Below are positions 10,042-24,902 of a stretch of 64,000 nucleotides of DNA, piece by piece. Position 1 is the stretch's first letter; each line of letters opens with the position of its first letter. Below the pieces are notes generated by a model. The model saw only the letters and a program-made list of their open reading frames with translations. It had not been told where the DNA came from and made no database searches. The stretch covers positions 372,001 through 436,000 of the forward strand of contig NW_026947546.1 of NCBI RefSeq assembly GCF_034190915.1, read 5' to 3'. The position numbers and the translations under genes are program-made. The DNA comes from Cavia porcellus. Lineage: Eukaryota > Chordata > Mammalia > Rodentia > Caviidae.

Positions 10042-12808
10042 ACCACCCCGCCATGTTTTTCATAAACCTATCCTACATTGCCACTGCATGTTCCTTGACC
10101 TCCCCATGCTGACCAGCCGGCGGTGCTTTTCTCCATCCTACATTGCCACTCACTGCCTATCCTAATTCAGACCCTCCGATTCACACCACCCCGTGATGTT
10201 TTTCTCATTCCTACTACTGAATGTAATGTAACACACACCCATACAATGCACACCACCCCGTGATGTTTTTCTCACTCCTACTAGTGAATGTAATGTAACA
10301 CACACCATTACAATGCGCACCACCCCGTGATGTTTTTCTCACTCCTACTTTTGAATGTAATGTAACACACACCCATACAATGCACACGACCCCGCGATGT
10401 TTTTCAGAAACTTATCCTACATTGCCACTGCATGTTCTCTGTCCTGCCCATGCTGAGCACCCCTCAGTGCTTTTCTCCATCCTACATTGCCACTCACTGC
10501 CTATCCTAATTCAGACCCTCCGATTCACACCACCCCGTGATGTTTTTCTCACTCCTACTAGTGAATGTAATGTAACACACACCCGTACAATGCGCACCAC
10601 CGCGTGATGTTTTTCTCACTCCTACTAGTGAATGTAATGTAACACACACCCATACAATGCGCACCACCCCGTGATGTTTTTCTCACTCCTACTCGTGAAT
10701 GTAATGTAACACACAACCATACAATGCGCACCACCCCGCGATGTTTTTCAGAAACCTATCCTACATTGCCACTGCATGTTCCCTGACCTCCTCATGCTTA
10801 CCACCCCCGGTGCCTTTCGCCATCCTACATTGCCACTCACTGCCTATCCTAATTCAGACCCTCCGATTCACACCACCCCGCGATGTTTTTCTCATCCTAC
10901 TAGTGAATGTAATTTAACACACTCCCATACAATGCGCACCACCACGCGATGTTTTTCAGAAACCTATCCTACATTGCCACTGCATGTTCCCTGACCTCCC
11001 CATGCTGAGCACCCCGCGGTGCTCTTCTCCATCCTACATTGCCACTCACTGCCTATCCTAATTCAGACCCTCCGATTCACACCACCCCGTGATGTTTTTC
11101 TCACTCCTACTAGTGAATGTAATGTAACACACACCCATACAATGCGCACCACCCGGTGATGTTTTTCTCACTCCTACTAGTGAATGTAATGTAACACACA
11201 CGCATACAATGCGCACCACCCCGCGATGTTTTTCAGAAACCTATCCTACATTGCCACTGCATGTTCCCTGACCTCCCCATGCTGACCACCCCGCGGTACT
11301 TTTCTCCATCCTACATTGCCACTCACTGCCTGTCCTAACTCAGAACCTCCGATTCACACCACCCCGTGATGTTTTTCTCACTCCTACTAGTGAATGTAAT
11401 GTAACACACACCCATACAATGCGCACCACCCCGTGATGTTTTTCTCACTCCTACTAGTGAATGTAATGTAACACACACCCATACAATGCACACCACCCCG
11501 CGATGTTTTTCAGATACCTATCCTACATTGCCACTGCATGTTCCCTGACCTCCTCATGCTGACCACCCCGCGGTGATTTTATCCATCCTACATTGCCACT
11601 CACTGCCTATCCTAATTCAGACCCTCCGATTCACACCACCCCGTGATGTTTTTCTCACTCCTACTAGTGAATGTAATGTGACATACACCCATACAATGCG
11701 CACCAACCCGTGATGTTTTTCTCACTCCTACTAGTGAATGTAATGTAACACACACCCAGACAATGCGCACCACCCCGCGATGTTTTTCACAAACCTATCC
11801 TACATTGCCACTGCTTGTTCCCTGACCTCCCCATGCTGACCACCCCGCGGTGATTTTCTCCATCCTACATTGCCACTCACTGCCTATCCTAATTCAGACC
11901 CTCCGATTCACACCACCCCGTGATGTTTTTCTCACTCCTACTAGTGAATGTAATGTAACACACACCCATACAATGCGCACCACCCCGCGATGTTTTTCAG
12001 AAACCTATCCTACATTGCCACTGCATGTTCCCTGACCTCCTCATGGTGACCACCCCGCGGTGCCTTTCGCCATCCTACATTGCCACTCACTGCCTATCCT
12101 AATTCAGACCCTCCGATTCACACCACGCCGCGATGTTTTTCTCATCCTACTAGTGAATGTAATTTAACACACTCCCATACAATGCGCACCACCACGCGAT
12201 GTGTTTCAGAAACCTATCCTACATTGCCACTGCATGTTCCCTGACCTCCCCATGCTGAGCACCCCGCGGTGCTTTTCTCCATCCTACATTGCCACTCACT
12301 GCCTATCCTAGTTCAGACCCTCCGATTCACACCACCCCGTGATGTTTTTCTCACTCCTACTAGTGAATGTAATGTAACACACACCCATACAATGCGCACC
12401 ACCACGTGATGTTTTTCTCACTCCTACTAGTGAATGTAATGTAACACACACCCATACAATGCACACCACCCCGTGATGTTTTTCTCACTCCTACTAGTGA
12501 ATGTAATGTAACACACACCATTACAATGCGCACCACCCCGTGATGTTTTTCAGAAACCTATTCTACATTGCCACTGCATGTTCCCTGACCTCCCCATGCT
12601 GAGCACCCCGCGGTGCTTTTCTCCATCCTACATTGCCACTCACTGCCTATCCTAGTTCAGACCCTCCGATTCACACCACCCCGTGATGTTTTTCTCACTC
12701 CTACTAGTGAATGTAATGTAACACACACCCATACAATGCGCACCACTCCGTGATGTTTTTCTCACTCCTACTAGTGAAAGTAATGTAACACACACCCATA
12801 CAATGCGC

Positions 12809-15800
12809 ACCACCCCGCGATGTTTTTCAGAAACCTATCCTACATTGCCACTGCATGTTCCCTGACCTCCTCATGCTTACCACCCCCGGTGCCTTTCGCC
12901 ATCCTACATTGCCACTCACTGCCTATCCTAATTCAGACCCTCCGATTCACACCACCCCGCGATGTTTTTCTCATCCTACCAGTGAATGTAATTTAACACA
13001 CTCCCATACAATGCGCACCACCACGCGATGTTTTTCAGAAACCTATCCTACATTGCCACTGCATGTTCCCTGACCTCCCCATGCTGAGCACCCCGCGGTG
13101 CTTTTCTCCATCCTACATTGCCACTCACTGCCTATCCTAATTCAGACCCTCCGATTCACACCACCCCGTGATGTTTTTCTCGCTCCTACTAGTGAATGTA
13201 ATGTAACACACACCCATACAATGCGCACCACCCCGTGATGTTTTTCTCACTCCTACTAGTGAATGTAATGTAACACACACCCATACAATGCGCACCACCC
13301 CGCGATGTTTTTCAGAAACCTATCCTACATTGCCACTGCATGTTACCTGACCTCCTCATGCTGACCACCGCGCGGTGCCTTTCGCCATCCTACATTGCCA
13401 CTCACTGCCTATCCTAATTCAGACCCTCCGATTCACACCACCCCGCGATGTTTTTCTCATCCTACTAGTGAATGTAATTTAACACACACCCATACAATGC
13501 GCACCACCACGCGATGTTTTTCAGAAACCTATCCTACATTGCCACTGCATGTTCCCTGACCTCCCTAGCTGAGCACACCGCGGTGCTTTTCTCCATCCTA
13601 CATTGCCACTCACTGCCTATCCTAATTCAGACCCTCCGATTCACACCACCCCGTGATGTTTTTCTCACTCCTACTAGTGAATGTAATGTAACACACACCC
13701 ATACAATGCGCACCACTCCGTGATGTTTTTCTCACTCCTACTAGTGAATGTAATGTAACACACACCCAAACAATGCGCACCACCCCGTGATGTTTTTCTC
13801 ACTCCTACTAGTGAATGTAATGTAACACACAACCATACAATGCGCACCACCCCGCGATGTTTTTCAGAAACCTATCCTACATTGCCACTGCTTGTTCCCT
13901 GACCTCCCCATGCTGACCAGCCCGCGGTGCTTTTCTCCATCCTACATTGCCACTCACTGCCTATCCTAATTCAGACCCTCCGATTCACACCACCCCGTGA
14001 TGTTTTTCTCATTCCTACTAATGAATGTAATGTAACACACACCCATACAATGCACACCACCCCGTGATGTTTTTCTCACTCCTACTAGTGAATGTAATGT
14101 AACACACACGATTACAATGCGCACCACCCCGTGATGTTTTTCTCACTCCTACTAGTGAATGTAATGTAACACACACCCATACAATGCACATGACGCCGCG
14201 ATGTTTTTCAGAAACATATCCTACATTGCCACTGCATGTTCTCTGTCCTCCCCAAGCTGACCACCCCTCAGTGCTTTTCTCCATCCTACATTGCCACTCA
14301 CTGCCTATCCTAATTCAGACCCTCCGATTCACACCACCCCGTGATGTTTTTCTCACTCCTACTAGTGAATGTAATGTAACACACACCCATACAATGCGCA
14401 CCACCCCGTGATGTTTTTCTCACTCCTACTAGTGAATGTAATGTAACACACACCCATACAATGCGCACCACCCCGCGATGTTTTTCCGAAACCAATCCTA
14501 CATTGCCACTGCATGTTCTCTGTCCTCCCCATGCTGACCACCCCTCAGTGCTTTTCTCCATCCTACATTGCCACTCACTGCCTATCCTAATTCAGACCCT
14601 CCGATTCACACCACCCCGTGATGTTTTTCTCACTCCTACTAGTGAATGTAATGTAACACACACCCATACAATGGGCACCACCCCGTGATGTTTTTCTCAC
14701 TCCTACTAGTGAATGTAATGTAACACACACCCATACAATGCGCACCACCCCGTGATGTTTATCTCACTCCTACTAGTGAATGTAATGTAACACACACCCA
14801 TACAATGCACACCACTCCGTGATGTTTTTCTCACTCCTACTAGTGAATGTAATGTAACACACACCCATACAATGCGCACCACCCCGTGATGTTTATCTCA
14901 CTCCTACTACTGAATGTAATTTAACACACACCCATACAATGCGCACCACCACGCGATGTTTTTCAGAAACCTATCCTACATTGCCACTGCATGTTCCCTG
15001 ACCTCCCCATGCTGACCAGCCCGCGGTGCTTTTCTCCATCCTACATTGCCACTCACTGCCTATCCTAATGCAGACCCTCCGATTCACACCACCCCGTGAT
15101 GTTTTTCTCACTCCTACTAGTGAATGTAATGTAACACACACCCATACAATGCGCACCACCCCGTGATGTTTTTCTCACTCCTACTAGTGAATGTAATGTA
15201 ACACACACCCATACAATGCGCACCACCCCGTGATGTTTTTCTCACTCCTACTAGTGAATGTAATGTAACACACACGCATACAATGCACACCACCCCGCGA
15301 TGTTTTACAGAAACCTATCCTACATTGCCACTGCATGTTCCCTGACCTCCCCATGCTGACCACCCCGCGGTACTTTTCTCCATCCTACATTACCACTCAC
15401 TGCCTGTCCTAATTCAGAACCTCCGATTCACATCACCCCGTGATGTTTTTCTCACTCCTACGAGTGAATGTAATGTAACACACACCCATACAATGCGCAC
15501 CACCCCGTGATGTTTTTCTCACTCCTACTAGTGAATGTAATGTAACACACACCCATACAATGCACACCACCCCGCGATGTTTTTCAGATACCTATCCTAC
15601 ATTGCCACTGCATGTTCCCTGACCTCCCCATGCTGACCACCCCGCGGTGATTTTATCCATCCTACATTGCCACTCACTGCCTATTATAATTCAGACCCTC
15701 CGATTCTCACGACCCCGTGATGTTTTTGTCACTCCTACTAGTGAATGTAATGTGACACACACCCATACAATGCGCACCAACCCGTGATGTTTTTCTCACT

Positions 15801-18800
15801 CCTACTAGTGAATGTAATGTAACACACACCCAGACAATGCGCACCACCCCGCGATGTTTTTCACAAACCTATCCTACATTGCCACTGCTTGTTCCCTGAC
15901 CTCCCCATGCTGACCACCCCGCGGTGATTTTCTCCATCCTACATTGCCACTCACTGCCTATCCTAATTCAGACCCTCCGATCACACCACCCCGTGATGTT
16001 TTTCTCACTCCTACTAGTGAATGCAATGTAACACACACCCATACAATGCGCACCACCCCGTGATGTTTTTCTCACTCCTACTAGTGAATGTAATGTAACA
16101 CACACCCATACAATGCGCACCACCCCGCGATGTTTTTCAGAAACCTATCCTACATTGCCACTGCATGTTCCCTGACCTCCTCATGCTGACCACCCCGCGG
16201 TGCCTTTCGCCATCCTACATTGCCACTCACTGCCTATCCTAATTCAGACCCTCCAATTCACACCACCTCGCGATGTTTTTCTCATCCTACTAGTGAATGT
16301 AATTTAACACACTCCCATACAATGCGCACCACCCCGCGATGTTTTTCAGAAACCTATCCTACATTGCCACTGCATGTTCCCTGACCTCCCCATGCTGAGC
16401 ATCCCGCGGTGCTTTTCTCCATCCTACATTGCCACTCACTGCCTATCCTAATTCAGACCCTCCGATTCACACCACCCCGTGATGTTTTTCTCACTCCTAC
16501 TAGTGAATGTAATGTAACACACACCCATACAATGCGCACCACCCCGTGATGTTTTTCTCACTCCTACTAGTGAATGTAATGTAACACACACCCATGCAAT
16601 GCGCACCACCCCGCGATGTTTTTCAGAAACCTATCCTACATTGCCACTGCATGTTCCCTGACCTCCTCATGCTGACCACCCCGCGGTGCCTTTCGCCATC
16701 CTACATTGCCACTCACTGCCTATCCTAATTCAGACCCTCCGATTCACACCACCCCGCAATATTTTTCTCATCCTACTAGTGAATGTAATTTAACACACAC
16801 CCATACAATGCGCACCACCACGCGATGTTTTTCAGAAACCTATCCTACATTGCCACAGCATGTTCCCTGACCTCCCCATGCTGAGCACACCGCGGAGCTT
16901 TTCTCCATCCTACATTGCCACTCACTGCCTATCCTAATTCAGACCCTCCAATTCACACCATCCCGTGATGTTTTTCTCACTCCTACTAGTGATTGTAATG
17001 TAACACACACCCATACAATGCGCACCACTCCGTGATGTTTTTCTCACTCCTACTAGTGAATGTAATGTAACACACACCCATACAATGCGCACCACCCCGT
17101 GATGTTTTTCTCACTCCTACTAGTGAATGTAATGTAACACACACCCATACAATGCGCACCACTCCGTGATGTTTTTCTCACTCCTACTAGTGAATGTAAT
17201 GTAACACACACCCATACAATGCGCACCACCCCGTGATGTTTTTCTCACTCCTACTAGTGAATGTAATGTAACACAAACCCATACAATGCGCACCACCCCG
17301 CGATGTTTTTCAGAAACCTATCCTACATTGCCACTGCATGTTCCCTGACCTCCCCATGCTGACCAGCCCGCGGTGCTTTTCTCCATCCTACATTGCCACT
17401 CACTGCCTATCCTAATTCAGACCCTCCCATTCTCACCACCCCGTGATGTTTTTCTCACTCCTACTAGTGAATGTAATGTAACACACACCCATACAATGCG
17501 CACCACCCCGTGATGATTTTCTCACTCTGAATAGTGAATGTAATGTAACACACACCCATACAATGCGCACCACCCCGTGATGTTTTTCTCACTCCTACTA
17601 GTGAATGTAATGTAACACACACCCATACAATGCACACCACCCCGCGATGTTTTTCAGAAACCCATCCTACATTGCCACTGCATGTTCCCTGACCTCCCCA
17701 TGCTGACCACCCAACGGTGATTTTATCCATCCTACATTGCCACTCACTGCCTATCCTAATTCAGACCCTCCGATTCACACCACCCCGCGATGTTTTTCTC
17801 ATCCTACAAGTGAATGTAATTTAACACACACCCATACAATGCGCAACACCACGCGATGTTTTTCACAAACCTATCCTACATTGCCAATGCTTGTTCCCTG
17901 ACCTCCCCATGCTGACCACCCCGCGGTGCTTTTCTCCATCCTACATTGCCACTCACTGTCTATTATAATTCAGACCCTCCGATTCACACCACCCCGTGAT
18001 GTTTTTCTCACTCCTACTAGCGAATGTAATGTAACACACACCCATACAATGCACACCACCCCGTGATGTTTTTCTCACTCCTACTAGTGAATGTAATGTA
18101 ACACACACCCATACAATGCGCACCACCCCGTGATGTTTTTCAGAAACCTATCCTACATTGCCACTGCATGTTCCCTGACCTCCTCATGCTGACCACCCCG
18201 CGGTGCCTTTCGCCATCCTACATTGCCACTCAAGGCCTATCCTAATTCAGACCCTCCGATTCACACCACCCCGCGATGTTTTTCTCATCCTACTAGTGAA
18301 TGTAATATAACACACACCCATACAATGCGCACCACCACGCGATGTTTTTCAGAAACCTATCCTACATTGCCACTGCATGTTCCCTGACCTCCCCATGCTG
18401 ACCACCCCGCGGTGATTTTATCCATCCTACATAGCCACTCACTGCCTATCCTAATTCAGACCCTCCGATTCACACCACCCCGTGATGTTTTTCTCACTCC
18501 TACTAGTGAATGTAATGTAACACACACCCATACAATGCGCACCACCCCGTGATGTTTTTCTCACTCCTACTAGTGAATGTAATGTAACACACACCCATAC
18601 AATGCGCACCACCCCGCCATGTTTTTCATAAACCTATCCTACATTGCCACTGCATGTTCCTTGACCTCCCCATGCTGACCAGCCGGCGGTGCTTTTCTCC
18701 ATCCTACATTGCCACTCACTGCCTATCCTAATTCAGACCCTCCGATTCACACCACCCCGTGATGTTTTTCTCATTCCTACTACTGAATGTAATGTAACAC

Positions 18801-21240
18801 ACACCCATACAATGCACACCACCCCGTGATGTTTTTCTCACTCCTACTAGTGAATGTAATGTAACACACACCATTACAATGCGCACCACCCCGTGATGTT
18901 TTTCTCACTCCTACTTTTGAATGTAATGTAACACACACCCATACAATGCACACGACCCCGCGATGTTTTTCAGAAACTTATCCTACATTGCCACTGCATG
19001 TTCTCTGTCCTGCCCATGCTGAGCACCCCTCAGTGCTTTTCTCCATCCTACATTGCCACTCACTGCCTATCCTAATTCAGACCCTCCGATTCACACCACC
19101 CCGTGATGTTTTTCTCACTCCTACTAGTGAATGTAATGTAACACACACCCGTACAATGCGCACCACCGCGTGATGTTTTTCTCACTCCTACTAGTGAATG
19201 TAATGTAACACACACCCATACAATGCGCACCACCCCGTGATGTTTTTCTCACTCCTACTCGTGAATGTAATGTAACACACAACCATACAATGCGCACCAC
19301 CCCGCGATGTTTTTCAGAAACCTATCCTACATTGCCACTGCATGTTCCCTGACCTCCTCATGCTTACCACCCCCGGTGCCTTTCGCCATCCTACATTGCC
19401 ACTCACTGCCTATCCTAATTCAGACCCTCCGATTCACACCACCCCGCGATGTTTTTCTCATCCTACTAGTGAATGTAATTTAACACACTCCCATACAATG
19501 CGCACCACCACGCGATGTTTTTCAGAAACCTATCCTACATTGCCACTGCATGTTCCCTGACCTCCCCATGCTGAGCACCACGCGGTGCTCTTCTCCATCC
19601 TACATTGCCACTCACTGCCTATCCTAATTCAGACCCTCCGATTCACACCACCCCGTGATGTTTTTCTCACTCCTACTAGTGAATGTAATGTAACACACAC
19701 CCATACAATGCGCACCACCCGGTGATGTTTTTCTCACTCCTACTAGTGAATGTAATGTAACACACACGCATACAATGCGCACCACCCCGCGATGTTTTTC
19801 AGAAACCTATCCTACATTGCCACTGCATGTTCCCTGACCTCCCCATGCTGACCACCCCGCGGTACTTTTCTCCATCCTACATTGCCACTCACTGCCTGTC
19901 CTAACTCAGAACCTCCGATTCACACCACCCCGTGATGTTTTTCTCACTCCTACTAGTGAATGTAATGTAACACACACCCATACAATGCGCACCACCCCGT
20001 GATGTTTTTCTCACTCCTACTAGTGAATGTAATGTAACACACACCCATACAATGCACACCACCCCGCGATGTTTTTCAGATACCTATCCTACATTGCCAC
20101 TGCATGTTCCCTGACCTCCTCATGCTGACCACCCCGCGGTGATTTTATCCATCCTACATTGCCACTCACTGCCTATCCTAATTCAGACCCTCCGATTCAC
20201 ACCACCCCGTGATGTTTTTCTCACTCCTACTAGTGAATGTAATGTGACATACACCCATACAATGCGCACCAACCCGTGATGTTTTTCTCACTCCTACTAG
20301 TGAATGTAATGTAACACACACCCAGACAATGCGCACCACCCCGCGATGTTTTTCACAAACCTATCCTACATTGCCACTGCTTGTTCCCTGACCTCCCCAT
20401 GCTGACCACCCCGCGGTGATTTTCTCCATCCTACATTGCCACTCACTGCCTATCCTAATTCAGACCCTCCGATTCACACCACCCCGTGATGTTTTTCTCA
20501 CTCCTACTAGTGAATGTAATGTAACACACACCCATACAATGCGGACCACCCCGCGATGTTTTTCAGAAACCTATCCTACATTGCCACTGCATGTTCCCTG
20601 ACCTCCTCATGGTGACCACCCCGCGGTGCCTTTCGCCATCCTACATTGCCACTCACTGCCTATCCTAATTCAGACCCTCCGATTCACACCACGCCGCGAT
20701 GTTTTTCTCATCCTACTAGTGAATGTAATTTAACACACTCCCATACAATGCGCACCACCACGCGATGTGTTTCAGAAACCTATCCTACATTGCCACTGCA
20801 TGTTCCCTGACCTCCCCATGCTGAGCACCCCGCGGTGCTTTTCTCCATCCTACATTGCCACTCACTGCCTATCCTAGTTCAGACCCTCCGATTCACACCA
20901 CCCCGTGATGTTTTTCTCACTCCTACTAGTGAATGTAATGTAACACACACCCATACAATGCGCACCACCACGTGATGTTTTTCTCACTCCTACTAGTGAA
21001 TGTAATGTAACACACACCCATACAATGCACACCACCCCGTGATGTTTTTCTCACTCCTACTAGTGAATGTAATGTAACACACACCATTACAATGCGCACC
21101 ACCCCGTGATGTTTTTCAGAAACCTATTCTACATTGCCACTGCATGTTCCCTGACCTCCCCATGCTGAGCACCCCGCGGTGCTTTTCTCCATCCTACATT
21201 GCCACTCACTGCCTATCCTAGTTCAGACCCTCCGATTCAC
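12809..21240 (+). repeat. HOR unit U2a (canonical for 8432 bp, then interrupted)
   Basis: All 30 dimers are present at the canonical offsets, the last at 21098-21240. The two M67 monomers that should close the unit, and the start of the next unit, are replaced by the pure M67 block. It shares with U1 the variants CCTACCAGTG (near 12977), ACCGCGCGGTG (near 13367), CCTACTAATGAATG (near 14015) and CCCCAAGCTGACC (near 14250). Confidence 0.92.
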
Positions 21241-23250
21241 ACCACCCCGTGATGTTTTTCTCACTCCTACTAGTGAATCTAATGTAACACACACCCATAC
21301 AATGCGCACCACCCCGTGATGTTTTTCTCACTCCTACTAGTGAATGTAATGTAACACACACCCATACAATGCGCACCACCCCGTGATGATTTTCTCACTC
21401 CTACTAGTGAATCTAATGTAACACACACCCATACAATGCGCACCACCCCGTGATGTTTTTCTCACTCCTACTAGTGAATGTAATGTAACACACACCCATA
21501 CAATGCACACCACCCCGTGATGTTTTTCTCACTCCTACTAGTGAATGTAATGTAACACACACACATACAATGCGCACCACCCCGTGATGATTTTCTCACT
21601 CCTACTAGTGAATCTAATGTAACACACACCCATACAATGCGCACCACCCCGTGATGTTTTTCTCACTCCTACTAGTGAATGTAATGTAACACACACCCAT
21701 ACAATGCGCACCACCCCGTGATGTTTTTCTCACTCCTACTAGTGAATGTAATGTAACACACACACATACAATGCGCACAACCCCGTGATGATTTTCTCAC
21801 TCCTACTAGTGAATCTAATGTAACAAACACCCATACAATGCGCACCACCCCGTGATGTTTTTCTCACTCCTACTAGTGAATGTAATGTAACACACACCCA
21901 TACAATGCGCACCACCCCGTGATATTTTTCTCACTCCTACGAGTGAATGTAATGTAACACACACCCATACAATGCGCACCACCCCGTGATGTTTTTCTCA
22001 CTCCTACGAGTGAATGTAATGTAACACACACCCATACAATGCGCACCACCCCGTGATGTTTTTCTCACTCCTACTAGTGAATCTAATGTAACACACACCC
22101 ATACAATGCGCACCACCCCGTGATGTTTTTCTCACTCCTACTAGTGAATCTAATGTAACACACACCCATACAATGCGCACCACCCCGTGATGTTTTTCTC
22201 ACTCCTACTAGTGAATGTAATGTAACACACACCCATACAATATGCACCACCCCGTGATGTTTTTCTCACTCCTACTAGTGAATCTAATGTAACACACACC
22301 CATACAATGCGCACCAGCCCGTGATGTTTTTCTCACTCCTACTAGTGAATGTAATGTAACACACACCCATACAATGCGCACCAGCCCGTGATGTTTTTCT
22401 AACTCCTACTAGTGAATCTAATGTAACACACACCCATACAATGCGCACCACCCCGTGATGTTTTTCTCACTCCTACTAGTGAATCTAATGTAACACACAC
22501 CCATACAATGCGCACCACCCCGTGATGTTTTTCTCACTCCTACTAGTGAATCTAATGTAACACACACCCATACAATGCGCACCACCCCGTGATGTTTTTC
22601 TCACTCCTACTAGTGAATGTAATGTAACATACACCCATACAATGGGCACCACCCCGTGATGTTTTTCTCACTCCTACGAGTGAATGTAATGTAACACACA
22701 CCCATACAATGCGCACCACCCCGTGATGTTTTTCTCACTCCTACTAGTGAATCTAATGTAACACACACCCATACAATGCGCACCACCCCGTGATGTTTTT
22801 CTCACTCCTACTAGTGAATGTAATGTAACACACACCCATACAATGCGCACCACCCCGTGATGATTTTCTCACTCCTACTAGTGAATCTAATGTAACACAC
22901 ACCCATACAATGCGCACCACCCCGTGATGTTTTTCTCACTCCTACTAGTGAATCTAATGTAACACACACCCATACAATGCGCACCACCCCGTGATGTTTT
23001 TCTCACTCCTACTAGTGAATGTAATGTAACACACACACATACAATGCGCACCACCCCGTGATGATTTTCTCACTCCTACTAGTGAATCTAATGTAACAAA
23101 CACCCATACAATGCGCACCACCCCGTGATGATTTTCTCACTCCGACTAGTGAATGTAATGTAACACACACCATTACAATGCGCACCACCCCGTGATGTTT
23201 TTCTCACTCCTACTAGTGAATGTAATGTAACACACACCCATACGATGCAC
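21241..23250 (+). repeat. Pure M67 block 1 (30 monomers)
   Basis: Thirty consecutive M67 monomers (2010 bp) separate the dimers at 21098 and 23251. GAATCTAATG monomers are frequent, a form absent from the canonical unit's spacers. The order of variants matches block 2 at a constant offset of 22402: GATATTTTTC at 21921 and 44323, CTAACTCC at about 22401 and 44803, AATGGGC at 22641 and 45043. The match runs from the block start to about 23130, after which CTCCGACTAG and ACACACCATTAC break it. Confidence 0.92.
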
Positions 23251-24902
23251 ACCACCCCGCGATGTTTTTCCGAAACCTATCCTACATTGCCACTGCATGT
23301 TCCCTGACCTCCCAATGCTGACCACACCGCGGTGCTTTTATCCATCCTACATTGCCACTCACTGCCTATCCTAATTCAGACCTTCCGATTCACACCACCC
23401 CGTGATGTTTTTCTCACTCCTACTAGTGAATGTAATGTGACACACACCCATACAATGCGCACCACCCCGTGATGTTTTTCTCACTCCTACTAGTGAATGT
23501 AATGTAACACACACCCATACAATGCGCACCACCCCGTGATGATTTTGTCACTCCGACTAGTGAATGTAATGTAACACACACCCATACAATGCGCACCACC
23601 CCGTGATGATTTTCTCACTCCTACTAGTGAATGTAATGTAACACACACCCATACAATGCGCACCACTCCGTGATGTTTTTCTCACTCCTACTAGTGAATG
23701 TAATGTAACACACACCCATACAATGCGCACCACCCCGTGATGTTTTTCTCACTCCTACTAGTGAATGTAATGTAACACACACCCATACAATGCACACCAC
23801 CACGCGATGTTTTTCAGAAACATTTCCTACATTGCCACTGCATGTTCCCTGACCTCCCCATGCTGACCAACCCGCGGTGATTTTATCCATCCTACATTGC
23901 CACTCACTGCCTATCCTAATTCAGACCCTCCGATTCACACCACCCCGTGATTTTTTTCTCACTCCTACTAGTGAATGTATTGTGACACACACCCATACAA
24001 TGCGCACCACCCCGTGATGTTTTTCTCACTCCTACTAGTGAATGTAATGTAACACACACCCATACAATGCGCACCACCCCGCGATGTTTTTCACAAACCT
24101 ATCCTACATTGCCAATGCTTGTTCCCTGACCTCCCCATGCTGACCACCCAGCGGTGCTTTTCTCCATCCTACATTGCCACTCACTGCCTATTATAATTCA
24201 GACCCTCCGATTCACACCACCCCGTGATGTTTTTCTCACTCCTACTAGTGAATGTAATGTAACACACACCCATACTATGCGCACCACCCCGTGATGTTTT
24301 TCTCACTCCTACTAGTGAATGTAATGTAACACACACCCATACAATGCGCACCACCCCGCGATGTTTTTCAGAAACCTATCCTACATTGCCACTGCATGTT
24401 CCCTGACCTCCTCATGCTGACCACCCCGCGGTGCCTTTCGCCATCCTACATTGCCACTCACTGCCTATCCTAATTCAGACCCTCCGATTCACACCACCCA
24501 GCGATGTTTTTCTCATCCTACTAGTGAATGTAATTTAACACACACCCATACAATGCGCACCACCACGCGATGTTTTTCAGAAACCTATCCTACATTGCCA
24601 CTGCATGTTCCCTGACCTCCCCATGCTGAGCACACCGCGGTGCTTTTCTCCATCCTACATTGCCACTCACTGCCTATCCTAATTCAGACCCTCCGATTCA
24701 CACCACCCCGTGATGTTTTTCTCACTCCTACTAGTGAATGTAATGTAACACACACCCATACAATGCACACCACTCCGTGATGTTTTTCTCACTCCTACTA
24801 GTGAATGTAATGTAACACACACCCATACAATGCGCACCACCCCGTGATGTTTATCTCACTCCTACTACTGAATGTAATTTAACACACACCCATACAATGC
24901 GC
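23251..24902 (+). repeat. Divergent dimer cluster between block 1 and U2b
   Basis: Five dimers start at 23251, 23796, 24073, 24350 and 24559, with 6, 2, 2, 1 (M66) and 3 spacer monomers. This spacing is not found at the equivalent place in other units. The last four match the canonical offsets 2757, 3034, 3310 and 3519 in spacing and subtype: GTGATTTTATCC, then CACAAACC with GCTTGTTCC, then CCTCCTCATG with CCTTTCGCC, then GAGCAC. They carry extra changes such as GAAACATTTCC and CCAATGCTTG. I read it as an older paralogous copy of that section; this is an inference. Confidence 0.8.

Larger units (their letters stand above)
102..12808 (+). repeat. HOR unit U1 (8566 bp plus a 4141-bp internal duplication)
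   Basis: This unit starts with the M70 at 102 and ends before the matching M70 at 12809, a span of 12707 bp. Removing one copy of the 4141-bp duplication leaves 8566 bp. The canonical unit has M70-M73 dimers at offsets 0, 208, 485, 694, 1037, 1381, 1658, 2136, 2480, 2757, 3034, 3310, 3519, 3796, 4005, 4483, 4827, 5036, 5313, 5522, 5799, 6143, 6487, 6695, 6972, 7249, 7526, 7736, 7945 and 8289. The gaps hold 64 M67 or M66 monomers, 124 monomers in all. In U1, offsets up to 5522 match the first copy directly, and later ones are shifted by 4141. Confidence 0.93.

Noticed and set aside
21241..23250. CRISPR-like array
   Set aside because: Repeats are directly adjacent with no unique spacers, the period is 67 bp throughout, and no cas-like gene is present. 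It is a plain tandem satellite.
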